NCBI GenBank assembly: GCA_026770575.1
Contig: MU657459.1
Location: forward strand, 39,197-49,934
Direction of reading: 5' to 3'
Source: Pelagophyceae sp. CCMP2097
Lineage: Eukaryota; Sar; Pelagophyceae
Length of the DNA stretch: 10,738 nt
Shown here: piece by piece, positions 7,124 through 10,738 of the stretch
Numbering within the stretch: the stretch's first letter is position 1
Layout of the letters: the number at the start of each line of letters is the position of its first letter
Made by a program: the position numbers and the translations under genes
The notes under the pieces: model-generated
What the model saw: the letters and a program-made list of their open reading frames with translations, nothing else
Told to the model about the DNA's origin: nothing
Databases searched by the model: none

Positions 7124-7149
7124 ATTTCGAACCTTGAATTTTTTATATG
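7124..7149. repeat. Direct repeat downstream of the methyltransferase remnant
   Basis: ATTTCGAACCTTGAATTT plus the following bases up to ATG nearly repeat 6277-6303. It lies in an AT-rich spacer (7081-7304) that otherwise holds nothing I can identify. Confidence 0.7.
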
Positions 7150-7304
7150 TTTAATTATATATATAAAATTTGATTACGTTAATAAAAAATAGATTTTTGA
7201 AAATAGATTTTCCCACCATCTATAAAAACAAAACAAACGATTTAAAGATATTAATAGCTACCTATGTATAGTTTCTAAACGCATAAATCAATAAAGTCTG
7301 AACG

Positions 7305-7856
7305 ATGACGAAAAATGAAAAGATCTATGAATCTTGTAAAAGCTGGTTACAGTCGAACGAAGCGAATTTCTGGTACACCAAATGGTTTTAATCGACTTAC
7401 AGGATTTCGAACAAGTTTAACCCGTTTAAGGTACATCGGTTTCCTTTTTATGATAAATCGGAAAGCCCAACCAAAGGGAGTGGGTTTGCATCAGAAGCAC
7501 AAAAGACTGAGTTCATTTTACACGAGATGATTCTTAATGTGTTTAAACCGTCAGTAAAACGCAAAAGCATTTTCTTCGGGTAATGTTTCTGAATGGTTCG
7601 AAATTGATATAAAACTAATAGGCAAATTTCTGAAATTTTGTGATGACTGTATATATATTTTAAAAAAAATCCGAATGAAATTGATGGAATATAATCGTTG
7701 AAAAATTCAGACTTTGTATTAAGACGATTAAGTCATACCGGAAAGTATAAGAAAACGATACCAAGTATACGTGTTAAAAAAAAAGGGATGGATATAGAAA
7801 TGTTTGCGGTACTCTTCAAAGAGATGATTACACATAAAGCCAAGTGCAAGCTATGA
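7305..7856 (+). pseudogene. Broken viral gene of unknown function
   Basis: The best coding sense begins at ATG 7305 (MTKNEKIYESCKSWL), crosses a TAA at 7389-7391, and continues through FNPFKVHRFPFYDKSE and FILHEMILNVFKPSVKRK to TAA 7581-7583. It goes on in a second frame at 7582-7701 (NVSEWFEIDIKLIGKF) and in a third at 7695-7856 (RRLSHTGKYKKTIPSIRV, MDIEMFAVLFKEMI). The parts add up to about 180 residues, basic and aromatic. I do not recognise the family. The longer open frame at 7315-7530 is a shadow in the wrong phase. Its position between the methyltransferase and the virion genes gives no firm hint of its role. Confidence 0.4.
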
Positions 7857-7921
7857 ATGAACATGACAAAAGGTAAAAAGAAAGAAAGAAGAAAAAAAAA
7901 GATAAACAATTTAAACACAAT

Positions 7922-8053
7922 ATGAATATTTTAAACGATGTCACTTCTATATTTATAACAATTATTGCGGCAATAGGTGTTTGTTTCCGAGAATTTTTGG
8001 TACCTGTTTATATTGAAATTTCGGAAATTGTGTTTTTTTTATTAAAAAAATAA
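7922..8053 (+). CDS. Small single-pass membrane protein (43 residues)
   Basis: An intact ATG-to-TAA frame encodes a 43-residue protein with a hydrophobic stretch (IFITIIAAIGVCF, about residues 10-22), then a short charged segment and a second hydrophobic, Ile/Val-rich part ending in FFLLKK. Small membrane proteins of this kind are common near virion genes of protist dsDNA viruses. It lies just upstream of the packaging ATPase remnant on the same strand. It is one of the few unbroken viral frames here, although at this length an open frame can survive by chance. No function is assigned. Confidence 0.4.
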   Translation: MNILNDVTSIFITIIAAIGVCFREFLVPVYIEISEIVFFLLKK

Positions 8054-8136
8054 ACAATAAGCGTAATTTAAGTGATTGGAATTTATGAAAAGAACGAAGA
8101 AGCAGACAACAAAATTTAAAACCTACTTATTATATA

Positions 8137-8486
8137 ATGATAATTGAAGTTAAAAAACAGAATGATACGGAGATAAAAATAATGTAGCAAACCGCTGACA
8201 GCTTTTTAAAACATCAGAATAAAAAACTTAAAGAATTGAAAAAGTTGATTTGTTGCCAGATACTCAGTTTTTCCCTTATGAAAGTTCCGTTTTTATTATT
8301 CTGGGGTCACCAGGCTCGGGAAAATCAACTTTTGTGACAATTGTTTTGATCGCAAAAAATAAAATAAAAATAGAATTTATGTAAAACTTGTTTGATAAAA
8401 TATTTGTTACCATACCAGAATCTATTTTATCATCAATTTTCGATAACCCATATTCATCACTTCCATCAGGACAGATATTCCATGAA
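8137..8486 (+). pseudogene. Packaging-type (FtsK/HerA-A32-like) ATPase, N-terminal half only
   Basis: Viral ATPases of this type drive genome packaging into capsids. An ATG at 8137 opens MIIEVKKQNDTEIKI, broken by TAG 8185-8187. After a frameshift, KVDLLPDTQFFPYESSVFI leads into a Walker A motif GSPGSGKST (8304-8330). A TAA at 8382-8384 interrupts it, and the same frame goes on with FDKIFVTIPESILSSIFDN and SLPSGQIFHE. The order (short N-terminus, Walker A, a strand with Asp-Lys-Ile-hydrophobic) fits A32-like packaging ATPases of polinton-like viruses and virophages. The Walker B half is absent: beyond about 8486 the DNA reads as a lipase on the other strand. Another P-loop family is possible. 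Confidence 0.55.
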
Positions 8487-8703
8487 CATAAAATTGCCAA
8501 GTCTGCTTTTAAATCAGATAATTTTGTTGGGTTGGTTCCCCTGAACCCAACGAATAGATTTTCATTGTTTTTGTCATGATACACTTTACTACCTCAGTCG
8601 CTCAATTCTTTAACTTTATAAAGGTTGTCGGGTGTTTGATTCGAGTAGGCGTTTTTGGATACGTCTGCGGGTGTTTTACGTAGATATTCAATGTAATTTA
8701 TAT
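8487..8703 (-). pseudogene. Class 3 lipase, N-terminal fragment on the minus strand
   Basis: The minus strand reads YIEYLRKTPADVSKNAYS, then a TGA (8594-8596 region), then KVYHDKNNENLFVGFRGT and DLKADLAIL. The phrase hydrophobic-G/A-F-R-G-T followed by a D-L-x-x-D-L segment is characteristic of class 3 (triacylglycerol-type) lipases, which hydrolyse lipid esters and occur in several protist viruses and virophages. The part with the catalytic Ser (GxSxG) should follow, but the frame runs into ATPase sequence of the opposite strand at about 8486. No ATG is present at the start. Truncated, with a nonsense codon, so not functional. The plus-strand frame here is a shadow. Confidence 0.5.
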
Positions 8704-8740
8704 ATCAAAAAATAAATAAATATTAAAAGTATGTAGATAT
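8704..8740 (+). promoter_or_regulatory. Candidate AT-rich promoter, divergent lipase/structural gene spacer
   Basis: CAAAAAATAAATA at 8706-8718 is followed by A/T-rich sequence and an ATG at 8731 that meets a stop at once. The structural gene ATG is at 8741. The block matches the one before the ATG at 1253 almost base for base. It also lies at the start of the minus-strand lipase, so it could be bidirectional. Confidence 0.4.
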
Positions 8741-9570
8741 ATGGATTCAATAAATTATATATTTAAATTCGACGGATGGCTTTTTATTTTAACAAGTGAT
8801 ACAAAACGCTTCAAACTAAACTCTAACATTGACATTCCTAACTGGTACATCGCATCTATATATTTAAAGGAATTTTCAAGTATGAATTCCATATTTAACA
8901 TCAATGAGAATGTAAGACTCGATAACACAATTTATTTTTCAAACGACCGCAAAGTAACAATTTTTGTTAATATAAATAAAGGGTCTTATTCCATCGAGGA
9001 TTTTGTGGTCGAATTGGATAAAGCGTTTCTATTAAATGATGGAAGCGGCAGTTTAACAGTTTGTTTCGAAAAAGTAAATCTTACTTATACTTTAACAGAA
9101 CGTGATTCTCTAAAAAAAAATGGCTGGTTTTGATTTACTGGAAAGTATGGTGTTAGAATTTATGAACATATATGTCTGCCATTTCAAGTTATACGTGTTC
9201 CTATTTGAATCAAAATATTCACAATTTACATTTATGCGTTAAGGAAGTGAATTCGTATGAAAGAACCAGCGATGTATCAACACGAAACGCGCCCCGATAA
9301 GCAAAAATTACCGTTTCAATAAATTTTGGTTCATACATATACTCCGATTGCTTATCCACTAAGAATCGAGTAAAACTTCCAAACAGGTTGATATCCAGTA
9401 TTTTAATCTCACTACTTTTATATAACGGACAATTGTTTTTGAAGATTATTTCTCATGTAGTTTTACGGTAGAATTTTCACCAGAAAATTGTGAGGAAACA
9501 ATGAATACTATCTTTAATGGTCTTTCGAAAACATTTGAAGGCGTAACACAGGTTGATAACAGTTTTCTCC
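8741..9570 (+). pseudogene. Probable virion structural protein (minor capsid/penton-like), broken
   Basis: An ATG-started frame of 130 residues (8741-9133) has phrases typical of viral beta-barrel virion proteins: IASIYLKEFSSMNSIFNIN, then a VTIFVNINKGSYSIEDFVVEL segment resembling the glycine-Tyr-Ser/Thr pattern before an alpha helix in capsid-associated proteins. It breaks at a run of nine A (9112-9120). Matching sequence continues in other frames: NLHLCVKEVNSYERTSD, KITVSINFGSYIYSD, LPNRLISSILI, YNGQLF, and then DYFSCSFTVEF, the last resembling the closing strands of such domains. It runs to the composition boundary at 9570. About 270 residues in total. Assignment rests on pattern only and needs a profile or structure search. 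Confidence 0.45.
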
Positions 9571-9834
9571 AAGAACCCCGAAATCCGGAGTCCGGAGTCC
9601 GGAGGGCAGAAAAAAACCAGAGGTCCGGAAGGCGTGCTGCGCTGCGCTAAGGGAAGCGCTGCGCTACGCTGCGCTGCGCTAAGGGAAGGGTACCACGCGT
9701 GCAAGAACCCCGAAATCCGGAGTCCGGAGTCCGGAGGGCAGAAAAAAACCGGAGGTCCGGAAGGCGTGCTGCGCTGCGCTAAGGGAAGCGCTGCGCTACG
9801 CTGCGCTGCGCTAAGGGAAGGGTACCACGCGTGC
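9571..9834. repeat. 132-bp tandem duplication at the AT/GC boundary
   Basis: Copy 1 (9571-9702) and copy 2 (9703-9834) differ at one position by eye (A at 9619, G at 9751). Each unit contains three copies of TCCGGAG in a row and two copies of GCTGCGCTGCGCTAAGGGAAG 32 bp apart. The start coincides with the end of AT-rich viral sequence. Open frames across it on both strands are by-products of the repeat and are not supported as genes. Confidence 0.95.
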
Positions 9835-10198
9835 CACCGCGCCTGGTTCGCGCGCCAGCGCCGGCGCGCCGGTACTGTTCGGAAGGCAGGGAGGGGTCGC
9901 GCCGGCCGGCCGCGCGGTACTGTTCGTCGAGGGAGGTGAGTGAGGTACAAAAGTCTAAAATTACTTCAAGGGCGTGGGGGATATAGTCGCGCACACGTCG
10001 GAGCCGGCGCCGCAACGGAAGACGGCGCGGAAGACGGCGCCGCAGGACGGCGGAGAGGGGGCGTGCGGCCACGTCGGAGCCGGCGACGGCGCCGCAGCGG
10101 TTGACGGCGGGGATGGGGCATGCGGCCGAGCGGGAGCGCCGGCGTCAGCTCGGGCATGCGGCCGAGCCGGAGCGCCGGCGTCAGCTCGTGCTGCCCGG
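9835..10198. other. GC-rich repeat-laden spacer, no gene supported
   Basis: A very GC-rich stretch with GCC/GGC palindromes. GGTACTGTTCG occurs at 9871-9881 and 9916-9926, each followed by a GGGAGG. A short AT-richer island is present at about 9947-9968. Frames on both strands are Arg/Ala-rich and repeat-derived. It lies downstream of the stop codon of the minus-strand gene at the right edge and may include that gene's 3' untranslated region. Confidence 0.5.
10116..10187. repeat. 36-bp tandem duplication
   Basis: Units 10116-10151 and 10152-10187 begin GGGCATGCGGCCGAG and differ at one base. They end 11 bp before the stop codon of the minus-strand gene. Confidence 0.9.
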
Positions 10199-10738
10199 CT
10201 ACTGCTTCTGCTTCTTCAGCTTCTTCTTCTTCGGCCCCTGCTCGATGCGTTGCGGCAGGCTCTCGCGCTCAGCCGAGCTCATTAGCGCCTGCATCCGCGT
10301 CCTCCACTTGCCGCCGCCGCCGCCGCCGCCGCCGAGGTCCTCCCCCATTCCGGTGATTCGGTCGGTGAGCGAGTTCACCGTGAGCGGCTTCCAAGTAAGC
10401 AGCGACCGCGGGACGACGACGCCTGGCTCCTCGGCGTAAAGGGCCAGCATGCGCGCGACGACGGAGTCGTGCACAGCTTGCACCGTCAAGGCGACGCGCA
10501 GGTCGGGCGTGTCGTTTGCGCGCAACATCGTGCGTTCCTCGGTGGATGCCGCCGCGTTAAAACACGCGACGACGCACTTGGCGCGCGTCGCGTCGCTGTT
10601 CTTCACACGCACCGTGCTCTTAAGCTGCGCAATAAAATAATCGACCGCGAGCTTGCGCGCCATAGATGGAGGTTCACAGGTCGCGCCCGTGTGGAACGCC
10701 GCGAGGAATCTCGGCGCCTCGTGCGACGAGTCGAAAAA
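10199..10738 (-). CDS. Hypothetical GC-rich host-type protein, N-terminus beyond the window
   Basis: The minus-strand frame is open from the right edge (10738) to TAG at 10199-10201, 179 codons without a stop. The first ATG (10663-10661) has 25 further open codons upstream (beginning FFDSSHEAPRF), so the true start is probably outside the window. No domain is recognised. Visible features are a largely helical, Ala/Arg/Val-rich body (for example AVDYFIAQLKSTV), a run of eight Gly from a CCG trinucleotide array (10311-10335), and a basic C-terminus (KKKKLKKQKQ) that could be a nuclear localisation signal. Composition matches the OTU cassette and unlike the viral part, so it is probably a host or transposon gene. 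Being a chance frame in GC-rich DNA is possible but less likely at this length. Confidence 0.5.
   Translation of the reverse strand, partial: FFDSSHEAPRFLAAFHTGATCEPPSMARKLAVDYFIAQLKSTVRVKNSDATRAKCVVACFNAAASTEERTMLRANDTPDLRVALTVQAVHDSVVARMLALYAEEPGVVVPRSLLTWKPLTVNSLTDRITGMGEDLGGGGGGGGKWRTRMQALMSSAERESLPQRIEQGPKKKKLKKQKQ
10311..10335. repeat. CCG trinucleotide repeat
   Basis: An uninterrupted CCG array encodes the polyglycine tract of the minus-strand protein. It is likely to vary in length between alleles. Confidence 0.95.

Noticed and set aside
7315..7530. 71-residue plus-strand ORF
   Set aside because: The neighbouring phase starting at ATG 7305 has a more protein-like composition and continues in following fragments, so this one is probably a shadow.
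8276..8584. A single 102-residue minus-strand protein across the whole range
   Set aside because: Only the upstream part reads as lipase; from about 8486 leftward it is the antisense of the ATPase Walker A region.
1253..8600. Stop-codon reassignment (for example TAA = Gln) to explain in-frame stops
   Set aside because: TAA, TAG and TGA all interrupt frames, and frameshifts and a catalytic substitution occur as well. Only one TAA clearly falls at an expected Gln.
9553..9950. Repeat-spanning frames on both strands at the tandem duplication
   Set aside because: They exist because the 132-bp unit is a multiple of three and GC-rich; the product is simply duplicated and has no domain.
1..10738. 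tRNA, rRNA or CRISPR array
   Set aside because: No cloverleaf, conserved rRNA segment or regularly spaced repeat-spacer pattern was seen; the repeats are simple tandem arrays.

Overview
This window looks like eukaryotic nuclear DNA, most likely from a protist or alga with a GC-rich genome. An AT-rich, decayed DNA-virus insertion (about 434-9570) sits between GC-rich flanks (1-432 and 9571-10738). Three things point to a eukaryotic host: a plant/protist-type OTU protease gene with a probable 52-nt GT-AG intron and an AATAAA signal, extended GC-rich simple repeats, and no bacterial-style operons. The host species cannot be named from the sequence.

The AT-rich part carries a gene set that recalls polinton-like viruses, virophages or related protist dsDNA viruses. 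From left to right it holds: a repeat-rich leader (433-1252); a very long replication gene (1253-5478) with a probable polymerase-like region and a C-terminal superfamily 1 helicase; a GIY-YIG nuclease (5479-5766); eroded sequence; a D12-class adenine DNA methyltransferase remnant (6318-7080); an unrecognised broken gene (7305-7856); a small intact membrane-protein ORF (7922-8053); the N-terminal half of a packaging-type ATPase (8137-8486); the N-terminal part of a class 3 lipase on the other strand (8487-8703); and a probable virion structural protein (8741-9570). No major capsid protein, protease, integrase or intact polymerase was recognised, so the element is partial. Nearly every gene is broken by in-frame stops and frameshifts. 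The helicase has also lost the Walker B aspartate (D to N). Replication, modification, packaging and virion genes were therefore once together, but this copy looks dead.

A second event is nested inside the first. A GC-rich cassette of about 1.06 kb (about 3995-5056) interrupts the helicase gene, and helicase-like coding resumes on both sides. It carries the OTU gene and inverted copies of a GGCCCCGAAGG motif near its ends. The OTU gene has its catalytic residues and an open frame if the intron is spliced, so it is the best-preserved gene in the window.

The right boundary of the viral DNA falls exactly where a near-perfect 132-bp tandem duplication begins (9571-9834). GC-rich, repeat-laden DNA follows, with a minus-strand reading frame of unknown function (10738-10199) that runs off the right edge. 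Family assignments are by eye from motifs. Several frameshifts lie at homopolymers, so some could be assembly errors, but the nonsense codons, the D to N change, the nested insertion and the ATPase/lipase rearrangement argue for genuine decay.
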